Origin: Tethya wilhelma
Lineage: Eukaryota; Porifera; Demospongiae; Tethyida; Tethyidae
Assembly (NCBI GenBank): GCA_964030475.1
Contig: CAXIPT010000004.1
Span: forward strand, 1,758,636-1,822,635
Direction: 5' to 3'
Length of the DNA: 64,000 nucleotides
In this document: positions 1 to 12,064 of the stretch, piece by piece
Numbering within the stretch: the stretch's first letter is position 1
How the letters are laid out: each line of letters opens with the position of its first letter
Program-made: the position numbers and the translations under genes
The notes under the pieces: generated by a model
Told to the model about the DNA's origin: nothing
The model's database searches: none
The model's input: only the letters and a program-made list of their open reading frames with translations

Positions 1-1933
1 CAGCACACTGCTCATCATTAGCTTGCAAAGACGGTTTTAACTTTGAAGGAGGTTGTGTTTCTGATTCGCAAGCTTCTTCAAGCTCGGGTGATGCAGGTGA
101 ATTCTGTCGTGAGAGAACAGGAGTTCTTGTTGTACGTTGTTCACGTAACTCTTTAGCTTTCTCTAGCTCTGGTATGAGAGGATACACCATTTGTGTCATA
201 GTGTGGTCCACGTTAGCAGCAATCTCAGGCCCACACTCAACCTCTTGTGCTATATCGCAGCTAAGAATCTGACAAGCAATGTCTCCATGTCCTGGAGCAC
301 TGGGACTAGAATAGCTTTCACTACAGATGGAGCTGCTGGAGAACTGAATAGAGTGTGTTTGGAGAGTCTGAGGCACTGTAAATGTTACTCGGCGAAGAAA
401 TGGCTTGTTGAGAATAACCAATTCTATTGTGTTACCATCATGAGTTTCTAAATGAAGCTCATCGGATCCTTTCAGTTTAATGTTTTGAGTCATTTTTACT
501 TTTGAATTTTTCTTTTTTGGAGCAATCTTAAGAAAATGGATCGGCAATGTCGGTTCAAAGGTCACATTGCTTTCGACCCCATATTGAAAGCATTTGCAGC
601 TTATGAAGTTGACATAAGATATGTCATCTTCACCTCCTTGCACCTTAATAGAGGAGTAAAGTTGCAAAATTTTGATCAAGATCTCCTTTGTAGCTTGAGT
701 TAGAAAACCGTTCAAGCTATGCTCAAGGCAATTTCCACCAGAAGCACCTCTAAGGGATCTTTTTGACACACGATGAACAGGGCTGTATCGTGGATAAATT
801 TTTATTTTCTTGTGACTTTCGTCTCTTGGAATCACCTTAACATTTTCAATTGGTAAAATTGATTTTTCTTTGATAACTTCAACGTTGGATTCCGAAGCTT
901 CAACAGTCCAGTGACTGACGTTGGAATTGGTTACCATGGAGACAATAGAATTCTTGATCGTTTTGAGCTCTTCAATATTTGTTACTTCCACAGAAAATAG
1001 CTTAATGTGATTTTTGGCAATGTTTTGCCACATACTTGGCTCGTCCGCTTCATGGATACACCTCAGTAGTACAGGGATATACTCTTGGTGATTGGGCAGG
1101 TCAAGGTAGTGAAAGATTACGTCTAGAAGTGTGGACGTCATCATTGTAGTCGTATTAAACTCTGAGTCATCCTTGTGAAAAGAAATACCGATGAAGAACA
1201 GCAACCAGTATGTACGTCCAGTCTCAAAAAGAGTCTTTAAATGTTCTGCAAGGAACTGAATTAGATCCAATGGGGGGAGCTCACTCAAAGCGAAAGCAGC
1301 CAAATATTCCTGTATGAGTGGATGAATAAACCTATAGCTGTCAACCAATGGTTTGGAATCTGGACTAGTACTAACAGTAGCATATGCAACTTCACTACCA
1401 GTCATTGGTAAAATCAGTCCAAAGTTTTGGAGATCATCAAAACTCTCAAGATCATTATCCATGCAGAATGTGGAAAGAAACCGCCAGCAATCTCCAGGTG
1501 TAGACAATGCTCCCTCAGAGATGAGATCTTTCAACGCCAATTTGCACAATGTGGTGTAATACTTCTTCAGTGGCTTTTGAATATCTTGTACTATTTTAGG
1601 TGATGATGAGCAACTATGCACACCATCTTTTCCCACAAACTCTACAACAACGTTTTCAAAGATAGAAGTCAAAAAAATTTGCTTTCTCTGTATCGGTTGC
1701 TTTGGGCGTTCACAACTCAATAGGTAATCTTGTAACTGAGATACTGATTGACTTAAAGGTAGGATTTCTCGAAGTACTTGCACAAGTTCATCTTCAGATT
1801 GTGACAAGATTCTAGTAGTAGGGCTTACTTCAATCGCTGGCAGTATATCACTATGACAAATGGACTTTCTTCCAGTAGCAGTCAGCAACTCAGGATGTAG
1901 AAGTAGCTTTGAGTCAGTTTGATAGCTAGTCAT
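1..1933 (-). CDS. NLR-like protein lacking a visible NACHT domain (3' end beyond window)
   Basis: One uninterrupted frame runs from an ATG at 1933-1931 to the window edge (644 codons, no stop seen). Residues about 130-230 resemble the winged-helix/helical region that follows NACHT in NLR receptors: a segment beginning TTLCKLALKDLISEGAL, then FGLILPM, then the hallmark FIHPLIQEYLAAFALS. This region normally relays nucleotide-dependent activation. No Walker A or B motif occurs in the ORF. The remaining 400 residues are Ser/Thr- and Lys-rich and I do not recognise them; no leucine-rich repeats are visible. The stretch upstream to the next gene is too short for a NACHT exon. A possible acceptor (ending aaag) lies a few bases before the ATG, so an upstream exon cannot be excluded. 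It may be a decayed or regulatory NLR. Fold assignment is moderately sure; function is inference. Confidence 0.6.
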   Translation of the reverse strand, partial: MTSYQTDSKLLLHPELLTATGRKSICHSDILPAIEVSPTTRILSQSEDELVQVLREILPLSQSVSQLQDYLLSCERPKQPIQRKQIFLTSIFENVVVEFVGKDGVHSCSSSPKIVQDIQKPLKKYYTTLCKLALKDLISEGALSTPGDCWRFLSTFCMDNDLESFDDLQNFGLILPMTGSEVAYATVSTSPDSKPLVDSYRFIHPLIQEYLAAFALSELPPLDLIQFLAEHLKTLFETGRTYWLLFFIGISFHKDDSEFNTTTMMTSTLLDVIFHYLDLPNHQEYIPVLLRCIHEADEPSMWQNIAKNHIKLFSVEVTNIEELKTIKNSIVSMVTNSNVSHWTVEASESNVEVIKEKSILPIENVKVIPRDESHKKIKIYPRYSPVHRVSKRSLRGASGGNCLEHSLNGFLTQATKEILIKILQLYSSIKVQGGEDDISYVNFISCKCFQYGVESNVTFEPTLPIHFLKIAPKKKNSKVKMTQNIKLKGSDELHLETHDGNTIELVILNKPFLRRVTFTVPQTLQTHSIQFSSSSICSESYSSPSAPGHGDIACQILSCDIAQEVECGPEIAANVDHTMTQMVYPLIPELEKAKELREQRTTRTPVLSRQNSPASPELEEACESETQPPSKLKPSLQANDEQCA

Positions 1934-2697
1934 CTTGATCTTTATATATTAAATTGAAATAAATTATGAGTTTAACTCAGATATTTTATACACTGATCTA
2001 CCTACATAAGCAACATATAAAAGTGCAAAGTCATTACATAGTTTCTGAGTCATCATGGTTGATAGGACAATCTCCAGACTAGGTGGTACCAGACGTAGAC
2101 AGTACGTAGCATGTGCATAAGTTATATAATTTAACACAATACAGGACTATAATCATATATAACTTATCGTGCATCAGTTATACGCCACAGCACTGTAGAA
2201 TATTCTAGAAGTTAATACTAGTGACTCACCTGTACATGGCCGGGCCTCACAGTGACTGTAGGTAGATATATTTATAGATCCGAGTTAGTACAGTAGCTCG
2301 CACTGCAACTGAAGTCTCACAAGTTACAACTTTTTTTGAAGAACAGTTACATCAAACGGTTAATAAAATTAATAAAATTATTACTAGCTTGGCACTACAC
2401 GTACACGTGCATGCATGCACTTTATATTTAGACGACTTCGAGCTTCCGGCCGGTTATTGGGAAAATCCCTATAGACACGTGTCAGTACTGTGATGATATC
2501 ATGAATATCGAATGTGCACACATGCCCAAAACGTGGTAACTAGTTTTGGTTTTGCAAAAACGCAAAGGTGAGCCTGAGGGATCTCTGAGAAGATGGATAG
2601 TATAATAATTATTTCCCATGCATCTCTGATGTCTGGCCCTTAGCACATACGTAACAACAATCAAGCTACAGTTCCACAAAATTAATGATTAATAATA
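1934..2697. other. intergenic, no gene seen
   Basis: AT-rich spacer between the NLR-like ORF and the last exon of the first PLAC8 gene. It should hold the promoter of the minus-strand NLR-like ORF. I see no convincing exon or core-promoter motif here. Confidence 0.4.
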
Positions 2698-5600
2698 TCA
2701 TACATGCAATAACTTGAAACAAATTTGATTCAGTTGATCATTGTGAGTTTCATTCTCTTGCCATTCCACTGGTTCCTGGGGCATTCAATTCCTAAGTATA
2801 AGTGATGGATGCATCATGAAAAGCATTATAATAATCTTCATAGGAATGTGGTCATGCAACATGATGAACACACACAGCATGCGTGTTAAGCTGGTGTGTA
2901 AGATGTAAGACTTACAGCAGCCTCTTGAGTGAGAGAGCAAAAGTAGCAAAGGAACACTGTTAGGCAATCTCTGCAGCAGGTACCCTGTGTGTGTGTGTGT
3001 GCGTGTGCGTGTGTGTTCAATTGCAAATTTATATAGCAAAATTTGGGGTTACTGGAGGTGACATTACAGGGGTCATGGCAATCAGTCAACAAAAAGTTGC
3101 ATGCCCATAAGTGAGCGGCACTTGCACATGCATTGAGTATCCCACTTAACAGTCATGCAACTATAATCTGCATGTGTGTATATATGTGTAAACAGTTTGT
3201 GTGCTTGTTAATTGTCACTACCATAGATGATAGTATAAAATTATTCATGCAATGAGTGGACAGTTTCTTCAAAAAAATGACTACTATTGTCTCAGCCACC
3301 ACAGCTAAAACTATACCTGGGGATTCCTAAATTATTCATACTTATACAAAGATAAGTACCATAATTTATAGCTGGTTATTTTGGGGGGAATTAAATTTGC
3401 CGAAATGGAGCTCAATTGCATGATATATATTGGCGAACTTTTAGAAAATGCATTACGTCATACGGCAAAATTAGTATAGTAGCTATGCGTATACACCTTC
3501 TTTTTGTTTTCTTTTACTAAAATAGATTTGACCAAGCATTTTAAGTCATGAAGCTAAGCAACAATCAAACTAACTGCTGAAAGCCTTCTTGCATAAATAG
3601 TGATTCACAAGCTTCTGGCAGTGTAAAAAAATACAGCAGGGGTTAATGCACTATGACATTGCCACGCAACTTAAGCCTTTTTTTTTAGCCAGGCAACCAA
3701 GCTTTCAGAAACGATACTATTGCTTTATAGCCTAAGAATCCCTGCACCTATGTAGCAAGTTTCAGGCTTATTTCATGAAGGACTGTGGAGAAAACGTCAT
3801 TCTAAACCCTTCTATCGATATCGTACTAGAATAGTCATATTCGGGCAATAAATTTTGGCAGATTTATAACTTTGGCAATCTGGAGAAAATCACCAATTTC
3901 GCCAAAATAAAATCCTCACAAAAGTTTCCGGCTGTATACGGTATATCCAACACACAAAGTGTGGATTTCATTTACCACTGAGTTGCAAATATTGCAGAGT
4001 AAAGTCCATTCTTTTGTATGAACACTATAATAATACCTATTTGCTACATTGCACATAAAAATATAGACGCTAACAGACTCAACTGAGTTTCAATTTCTTT
4101 CAGGAGTTCACAGTACCAGCAGGGAGAGGACAGTTCTCTAGTGCACTTATATAGTGGAAGTAGAAAGTGTGCATGGCAGCCTAAATTTTCCAGGCATTGT
4201 TACAATATTTAACTTAAGAGATCATCTTGGCTGGTAAAGGATAGTTGGCCACTTGCAGAATCTACGTGAAATAAATACTTAAAATTGTGAAATCACATCG
4301 TATTTTAGCCGCCATTATCTACATGCTGTCAAGATGCTGTGTACATACATGTAACACTATAGCATGAGCTTGGCATGGGCGTAATATGCAAGCAGCAATT
4401 ATGCAATTCATAATAATTATTATAATTATCATAGTACAGCTGAGAATTTTAAGGCTGAATCAACAGTTTCTATGCTTGATCAGCAACTACTGTACAGATG
4501 TGGTATATGATTACTAGAAAATGTTTGTAAAAACAAATGAATAATAATGCAGCTGCATGATACTTGCATCATAATCCCCTAGTCTGGTCCCCAGACCCCA
4601 CCCCTTCTCCAAGGAGAAAAAGGGTCTGGTCTCATTTGACAGAATTCCCGGTTGTGCTGAGTCAGCAGTGAAAATGGATGTCATGTGACCAATGTGTGTG
4701 TGTATGTACTAGCTAGGAGGGCAGAGCTCAGTCCAGTGTCCGGTGCCTTTCCTTTTTTTGGGAATAACTGGAGCTGCACTTTCTGCACAAAGGTTAGGCT
4801 TTGCACACAGCACTGTGGAAGAGGTGGGAACAGAACTACGTAAAGTTCCATTTATTCGAGACTAACTAAATGTATTGGCATAATACTATATGGTGTGAAA
4901 AATTGAATTAGCAAGCATGCTAGTGCAAAACAGAATGCGTAGCTGTGTTCAGCACCTATCTTAGCATTGACTGCAGTCTAAAATTCAAGCTAGTTTGGAA
5001 GTTATAACAAAAAGAAAAGTGACTATCCACATGATGATAATGGCAGCGCTTCACAAGATGGTAAGATTTTTCCAGCATTTTTTTACTTCTTAGACTTCAG
5101 TTGTTCACAAACTAGCTGACTGAGTTGCATGCAACAAGAAAACGCTCCATAGCAACCACATGGCCGACCACCCGTCTGCTGGCTCAGCACAACCGGGAAT
5201 TTGCTCAATTAAGACCAGACCCACTTTCTCTTTGGAGAAGGGGTGGGGTCTGGGAATGAGACTACATATCCCCCAACATTATATAACACTTGTAACAAAA
5301 AAATTGGGTAAAGGGTTGTCAAAATTAAGTACTAACATGCATGCCACCTTGTTGATCCCTTACAAAAAATCTATACTATTAACGGAGATTGATATAGTCA
5401 ACAATTTAGTACTGAATCTGCATACATAGTCAGTTTCAATTATTGTTACTGGTTACTTCAGAATTTGAGTATTATATATAGCCATAATAATTAATCTTTA
5501 TAAAACACTAACTAACCTCAATCCCAGACTAGGATCAGAGGTTAAACCAACAGATAAAGAGCAGCAAGATCGTATGGCCTCAAATGCTACATGATGCACA

Positions 5601-6208
5601 CACATGTCAACAGGCTCATACTCAAGAGGCTTTGATAAGGAGAAATGAGTTGCAAAATGTCTAGTTACTTGTGAAATTAACATCAGGAATACTAATAAAG
5701 GTATATATGAGGCTAGGCATAACCACAATTGAAGAGTTTAGTATAGATTTTCATTATAGCCTCAATCATTCCAGCGAATGTTATGCATGGGTGTCGATGC
5801 AAAATTAGGAATTGCCTAGAGAGAGACAGTAGAGAGAGTTTGTATTGTTTCTCTACTACAGCATACTAATTTTTCAACAGGCTATATGTCATTCATATGA
5901 TATTTTTCACGTATCAGGATCTTATTCAGCATGTAATATTTGCCAAGAGAGAGTATCGGAATGAGGCTAGATTTTCATTACCGCAGTCTGATCTCGTCAG
6001 CTTAATAATTAATATAAATATATCAGGTACATGTTTAGTTACCTCGATGCCAGTCTGGTCTCGTATCTTCTTCCTGACGGTGGTCCTGGTCCAGATATGG
6101 ACTGGCCCAAGGAAGAAGGAGAGGCCACACAGGACACAGCTGTCACCAACTGATTCAGCATTCTTACCAAACTTGTAGCAAGGACAGAGGAAGGCTACAA
6201 TACCTGTT

Positions 6209-6249
<41 letters not shown>

Positions 6250-6705
6250 TGTGTGTGTGTGCATATGTATACCTAATTGGAAAGGCCATGTAACTTGTGT
6301 AGGACTGAATACGAAGGAATGTGGGAATCTCCCACCATGCAGAGCACAAAAATATGTATGTGATGTACATGTACGTAGAAATGTTCAGTGGTTATGTCCA
6401 ATTTGTCAGATGGGTCAATGAGACTATTGGAGTCATGAGTCTATCACATGCACTGCCACAAGAAGGGATTTGACACTTGGTTCAGTGACAAGTAACATAT
6501 CTGTGTGAGTCTTTTTTGGTGCTTAAGAGAAACTATTATCAAAGATTTTATGGATTTAGAGATGATTCTCGGAAGTAGAAACTAGATCTGAATTGTATGG
6601 TGTCTACAGTAAGAAACACAATTCATAAGATAAAACTTACTTTTAGCGAATTTGCAATTTGAAAAAGGACGTACAAACACATTATTATTAGCAAAGTTTT
6701 GTCCG

Positions 6706-6743
<38 letters not shown>

Positions 6744-8510
6744 ATGGGAGTTCACTGGAAGTGATATGACCTCGAGTTAAAATGCTACTTTTTTCTGGAC
6801 TGTGAAAAATGCAAACTACGAAAAATGTACCTAGACAGCTAGCTTAGATAGTGCTAGCCTAGGATAGAATGGCAGGCGCTACAAGTATGGCTGACTGTTT
6901 TTGAGATTGTTGACAAGGTGTGCGTGTGTGTGTATGTATGTGTGTGTGTATGTGTTATATAGTGGCACCCGTATCAGACAAAAAGGTATGATAGAGCAGC
7001 CAATTTTTCACAAAAGAAGCGTAGCACAGGGAGAAATTTCACTTCTAAGAGTCTGCTTCTGTAATGTCATGTAGTGTAGTAAATTGCTGAGCTGGCCAAA
7101 TTGCTAAGAGTGGCAGCATACCTTGCCTTTCACTGCCCCATTATTACTATATAGATGCCTGTGCTTGCATGCATCTAGCAGTAAACATCAGTATTATACT
7201 TTATACACATGCAAGGAGCGTGGTGAGCGAAACAAGCCACACTCCTTGCTTATCATATGATAGGTTTAATTTTGATTTATACCTTTTAGCAAGCTTGATA
7301 CTCAATTTACATATAGGTCTTATCCCAGGCTCCATCCTCTGGTTAGTGTTGTCATGGTGATCAATTAGGAGTGGTTAATTTCTATAGTAATTCCTTTTGG
7401 GGTATATATTCTAGGCTTCCTGTGGTAACCCCACTGTGTCTTGTGAGTAGACCTTTATACCACAAATACACCTGTGTAGTAACTTCATTAAAAGAGCTCT
7501 TTGGTCAAGTAATTTGTTTTTGAATGTTTGAAGGGAATGGCATTAAAGTCAGGGACAGCTGGGAGGCATGCAGCACTTAAAGATCAAACATTACTGATGT
7601 TTACTACTAGATGCATGCAAGCACAGGCATCTACATAGTAATAATGGGGCAGTGAAAGGCAAGGTATGCTGCCACTCTTCACAATTTGGCCAGCTCAGCA
7701 ATTTACTACACTACTTGACATCACAGAAGCAGACTCTTAGAAGTGAAATTTCTCCCTGTGCTACGCTTCTTTTGTGAAAGATTGGCTGCTCTATCATGCC
7801 TTTTTGCCGGATACGGGTGCCACTATATAACACATACACACACACACACACACACCTTGTCAGCAATCCGAAACAGTCAGCCATACTTGTAGCGCCTGCC
7901 ATTCTATCCTTGGCTAGCACTATCTAAGCTAGCTGTCTAGGCACATTTTTCGTAGCTTGCATTTTTCACAGTCCAGAAAAAAGTAGCATTTTAACTCGAG
8001 GTCACATCACTTCCAGTGAACTCCCATGACACACACACACACACACACGGACGGACAAAACTTTGCTAATAATAATGTGATTGTACGTCCTTTTTCAAAT
8101 TGCAAATTCACTAAAAGTAAGGTTTATCTTATGAATTGTGTTTCTTACTGTAGACACCATACAATTCAAATCTAGAGTTTCTACTTCCGAGAATCATCTC
8201 TAAATCCGAAAAATCTTTGATAATAGTTTCTCTTAAGCACCAAAAAAGACTCACACTGATATTTTACTTGTCACTGAACCAAGTGTCAAATCCCTTCATG
8301 TGGCAGTGCATGTGATAGACTCATGACTCCTATAGTCTCATGACCCATCTGACAAATTGGACATAACCACTGAACATTTCTATGTACATGTACATCACAT
8401 ACATATTTTTGTGCTGTGCATGGTGGGAGATTCCCACATTCTTTTGTATTCAGCCTACACAAGTTACATGTCCTTTTCAATTAGATATACACATGCACAC
8501 ACACATCACA

Positions 8511-8564
<54 letters not shown>

Positions 8565-10604
8565 ATGTACAGTATACAGTACACACATGGAACTATTGCA
8601 GACATTAAAGACAATTTACTGTTTCATTAGATTCTGAAACTATAAGTACATAAGCATCTATATTATTGCTAAAACATGCAAACTACACACATGAGCCTAC
8701 TGTGCCCACATGTTTTCACGATAATATTCTTTGATAGTGAAAAAACAAACTTAAATAGCAACTGCTGCCAAATGAGAATAATACATTCACATTCAGTGAA
8801 TAGATACACAGAGGAGTTTTCAAAAAAAGGTAGAAAAAAAACAGTCAGAATCTTTTAGAATAGTACTCCTTTAGCATCACTCTAAGGTTGGCTGCACTAT
8901 TCAGGCCATGTAATGTATTATGTGCTGACAGCATTGCACTGATAACTGGAACCTTTGATGGTGGACACTCTGAGATCAAGACTGGTATATAGATTATTTA
9001 AAAAGTCAAATCAATCCTTATTACTCAAAATTTTATTTCTCATACTGGTAGTTGGTGAAACTCTGGAAGGAGAGGACAACCTCTCATTAGGATCAATGAC
9101 TAGTATAAAACTTGGCTATATACCTACATATGTATGTGAGTGTCTATACAGGGACAAAACTTGGACACAAAAGATCACTTTAGGAACAACACATACTTGG
9201 CCCATTGAACTCATACAACTTTAGCTTACCAATATTGTAAGATCATGACAGTATTATTATTATTATATAGTCAATATTATAATATATAATTTTCTTATTT
9301 GCAAGCAATTGTACTAACGTTCTGCCATACTGTAACTATTAATTAACATACGTTACAGCTAGGCTAGAAATCTATCTCAAAAATGGCTCTAATATTATAG
9401 GATCGATAACTATTCATACACGATCACATGGGGTGCACGTATAAAAATGAAAATACTACAACTAGTAGCTATAGCTTACACCACTTTCACAATAAGTATG
9501 CATGTATGTATGTCATAATGGACAGTTTTGATGTGTTTGAGACGAGCACAATAGCCGACAGAATGGCAGTTCAATAGACTGGAATGAGACAACTTAAACA
9601 CACAAATGTATAGGTAACTTGTAAGGCTATGCATATCATAACAGCTAGATACTCTACGTGCAAGCAATATTTAACTTTGCAAAGAGAAAAATAAGCAAAA
9701 CTGCTAATCACTCAAAAAAACTGCACAAATTTTCAAATACTGTTCTTAGTCTCGATTGTGCACACAGTGGTCAATTTTTGACATGGTTTATGAGTACACT
9801 AAATAATGAACAGGTACTGTAATTGTATACAATCACTATCTGTTTTAGTATGGGACAAAAGCACACTATAAGTATTATAGTAACTCAGTTATCACCAGAG
9901 GATTAATGTCAGTATCTGGGGGTAATGTTGAACTGCAACATGCAATACACTATTTCATTTAGGTGTGTCTGTTGAATACATTCATCAAATAGAAAACTAC
10001 TAATGTATAAATGTCTGGGGAGAAGCATGATACTAGTCATACTACTACTGTGCCAATAGCTAACCCCAATCTAACTACATTCCTACAACTTCTATTAGAA
10101 GCATCCTTTTAACGCTGATCTGTAGGTTAATGGGCCCATCAAAAGTTTGCAAAGTGCAAGTATTACTTACGAGATAATATTCTATCTAGAAGTATTTGAA
10201 CCATCTCACAATTGTTTTGACTGCCAGTGAATTGTCAACACAATCTGTTCTACTTCAGCAGCTGCACACATACACTAGAGCTAGCTAGCTAGAGAGGTTG
10301 AGGCATGGTCTAAAGTTATGAATATTCAGTACACAAAGAAAGGCTTTTTTTAGACAGGGACAGAGGCACTTAAATTTGGAAGCTTTCTAAGAATTGACAT
10401 AGAAGTTTTCCTTCTCTTATAAGGAAAAAAACATTTTCACTTTTTATTTCTCAAATTCGTAGGCACAGCATGAAAAAAAAAAGTGAATTTTTGTTGACTA
10501 TCAAGTCTACGTTGAATTTACAATTTTGTTACGACAAACACTAACTCACAGGTGGTGCAGTCGTTAAAGCAGCCACAGAGTCCATTGCTCCACTCTCGAG
10601 ACAT
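2698..10604 (-). CDS. PLAC8/cornifelin-family protein 1
   Basis: Four exons on the minus strand: 10550-10604, 6043-6203, 2916-2984 and 2698-2775, giving 120 residues with all phases closing. Exon 1 encodes MSREWSNGLCGCFNDCTT; exon 2 carries CPCYKFGKNAES and the IWTRTTVRKKIRDQTGIE block; exon 3 carries GTCCRDCLTVFLCYFCSLTQE. This is the Cys-rich PLAC8 layout (CxC, a basic RxxIR block, DCL...C..C.LxQE). Family members are small membrane-associated proteins linked to metal handling, cell size or differentiation; the role here is unknown. The first three exons are well supported. The last (EPVEWQENE..., stop at 2698) rests on a ccccag acceptor and phase only. Intron 1 is 4.3 kb and holds a giant palindrome; intron 3 splits a block that is continuous in the neighbouring paralogue. 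(CA)n tracts precede the acceptors of exons 2 and 3. Confidence 0.8.
4579..5264. repeat. inverted-repeat (MITE-like) element, ctagtctgg...cccagacc family
   Basis: The left end (ctagtctggtccccagaccc, continuing through a gtctggtctcat block and cggttgtgctgagtcagcag) reappears reverse-complemented at 5181-5264. The arms are roughly 85-95 bp around a ~500 bp interior with no ORF of note. It lies in PLAC8-1 intron 2. A related terminus (ctagtctggtgcccagaccc) bounds the element at 47490-47978. No transposase is present, so it is non-autonomous. Confidence 0.7.
6211..8562. repeat. large imperfect palindrome with ~980 bp arms
   Basis: The left arm (about 6211-7195) and right arm (about 7586-8562) are reverse complements with scattered mismatches. 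Examples are tgtcagatgggtcaatgaga at 6405 against tctcatgacccatctgaca at 8336, and the gatgcctgtgcttgcatgca block at 7154 against its complement near 7620. A ~390 bp non-repeated spacer separates them. The outer ends are (TG)n and (CA)n microsatellites. Each arm keeps a short frame reading NTKECGNLPPC...NVQWLCPICQMG. I treat that as chance or relic coding, since it has no splice or start support. All of it sits in intron 1 of PLAC8-1. Confidence 0.85.
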
Positions 10605-10719
10605 CTTCTTCGCCTGGCTTGTTTACGAATTCGCTTTGGCTTCGTGAACAGTCCGCAAATATTAAATGGGGATGGATGGGTTAGCTCCTTCAATTTACAA
10701 TTGACTTCTGCGCATGCTC

Positions 10720-10758
10720 AAAGTTATCGCGGCTTGCGGCGATCGCGCCCGGTTAGAT
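10720..10758. promoter_or_regulatory. CpG-rich segment upstream of PLAC8-1
   Basis: A short CpG-dense patch (ttatcgcggcttgcggcgat and cgcgcccgg) in otherwise AT-rich DNA, about 120-150 bp upstream of the PLAC8-1 ATG. A similar patch precedes PLAC8-2. A promoter role is inference. Confidence 0.35.
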
Positions 10759-11280
10759 GTTTGACCAAACCCCCTCACATAATTATTAAGTCTTTGTGTA
10801 TTAATAATTGTTGATCTTGTAGAGTACAATGTCATGTAGATGTAATAAATGGGAAGAAAACACCCATGCTAACAGTCTAACAGTCTGTGTAAGCATCATG
10901 GTGTATAATCCATTCTCTGTAGCTTCACTACAATGTCTAGGGAACCAAGTATCACTAAATGCCCTAAGGCCCAAAATATTTGGCATGCGCTCATAAAATA
11001 AGTATAACTATGTATGTAAGTAGCTTATAATATTAATGTAAGTACTTGTGTGGCCACTCTAACCAGTATACGTATTGTATTATATTAATCGTGTATATCT
11101 TCCACTGTCTGACAAATTCAAAGTTCACAGGGGTTCAACATAATTATATATTCAGTCCTAAAATTGGGGGGAAAATTTTACTATAATTTTATTAACTTTA
11201 CTGAACAATAATATAACAGGTAAAGATATGATTCCAAATTTTCATTCCATCTTGAGATTCTGGTTATAGCATTGAATTGT

Positions 11281-12064
11281 CTATTCTCGGACCATGGTAT
11301 AAGCTCCAGGAGAAGCTAGCTCCTGTAATAATTATATAATATTATAAAATCATATAGTAATGATTAATTCAAAGTGAATGAAATCTCAGTAAGTAATTCA
11401 TGAGTAAAAATTGTTAATGTTGTAGGGACAAACCCAACTATTTTGGGGGTTAACTTAATAATTGGAAGTGGGATCATCTGATCAACATGTGTACAAGTTC
11501 AATAAATTCTAAGACCATACAAAACCAGTGGAACATTTCCTTGTACTATTATGGGGCCTATCTAACTTATAAATCTTCCACAAGCAAATATGTCATTTTA
11601 GAAGGCATATTATATGTGTACTGTATAGCCATATCAGTGGCAGTGTTATCACAAAAAATTCACAGTACAAAACAAAAGTATTGTTGTGGCTTACCCTAGA
11701 TTCTTGTACCAGGGCAAATATACATAAGGGATAGAATAAATGAAGTAAGAAGTCCGTCATACATGTTCCCTCAATGCCTTTCTGTTCACGAATCTTCCCA
11801 CGGACGCTCGTTCGGCACCAAATATCTAGAATTGGCACAAACTGGGAGAGTGCGTAGGTCATACAATTCTCGCCGAGCTGTTCAGCATTTTTGCCGAAAG
11901 TGTAACAGTGGCAGAAGTAGGTAATAATACCTATAATACAAAAAATAACAACTTGTGACAAAGGATAATACAAAAATATAAGCATAATTTAATTCAATGT
12001 CAAGTTTACATGTCGTGCAATCCTCAAAACACGAACATAGCCCGTTACTCCAATCGTTAGACAT
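11281..12064 (-). CDS. PLAC8/cornifelin-family protein 2
   Basis: Three exons on the minus strand (12010-12064, 11695-11930, 11281-11322) give 110 residues, and the total closes in phase. Exon 1 encodes MSNDWSNGLCSCFEDCTT, clearly paralogous to PLAC8-1. Exon 2 holds CHCYTFGKNAEQLGEN, then WCRTSVRGKIREQKGIEG and CMTDFLLHLFYPLC, ending ALVQESR. Exon 3 adds ELASPGAYTMVRE and a stop. Exon 2 is a fusion of what PLAC8-1 has as exons 2 and 3, so one intron was gained or lost between the copies. The protein replaces some core cysteines of the first copy with Tyr, Met or His, so any metal-binding ability may differ. It lies about 680 bp upstream of PLAC8-1 in the same orientation, a tandem pair. Confidence 0.85.

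Noticed and set aside
191..451. Plus-strand 86-residue frame
   Set aside because: Antisense shadow of the long NLR-like reading frame.
5498..5728. Minus-strand frame with a membrane-like N terminus, tested as PLAC8-1 exon 3
   Set aside because: Lacks the GTCC...C.LxQE pattern; the true exon is at 2916-2984.
6212..6421. Cys-rich frame beginning with a CV repeat and ending PICQMG
   Set aside because: Begins in a (TG)n tract and lies in a palindrome arm within an intron; no start, splice or partner support, although the complementary arm keeps a similar frame.
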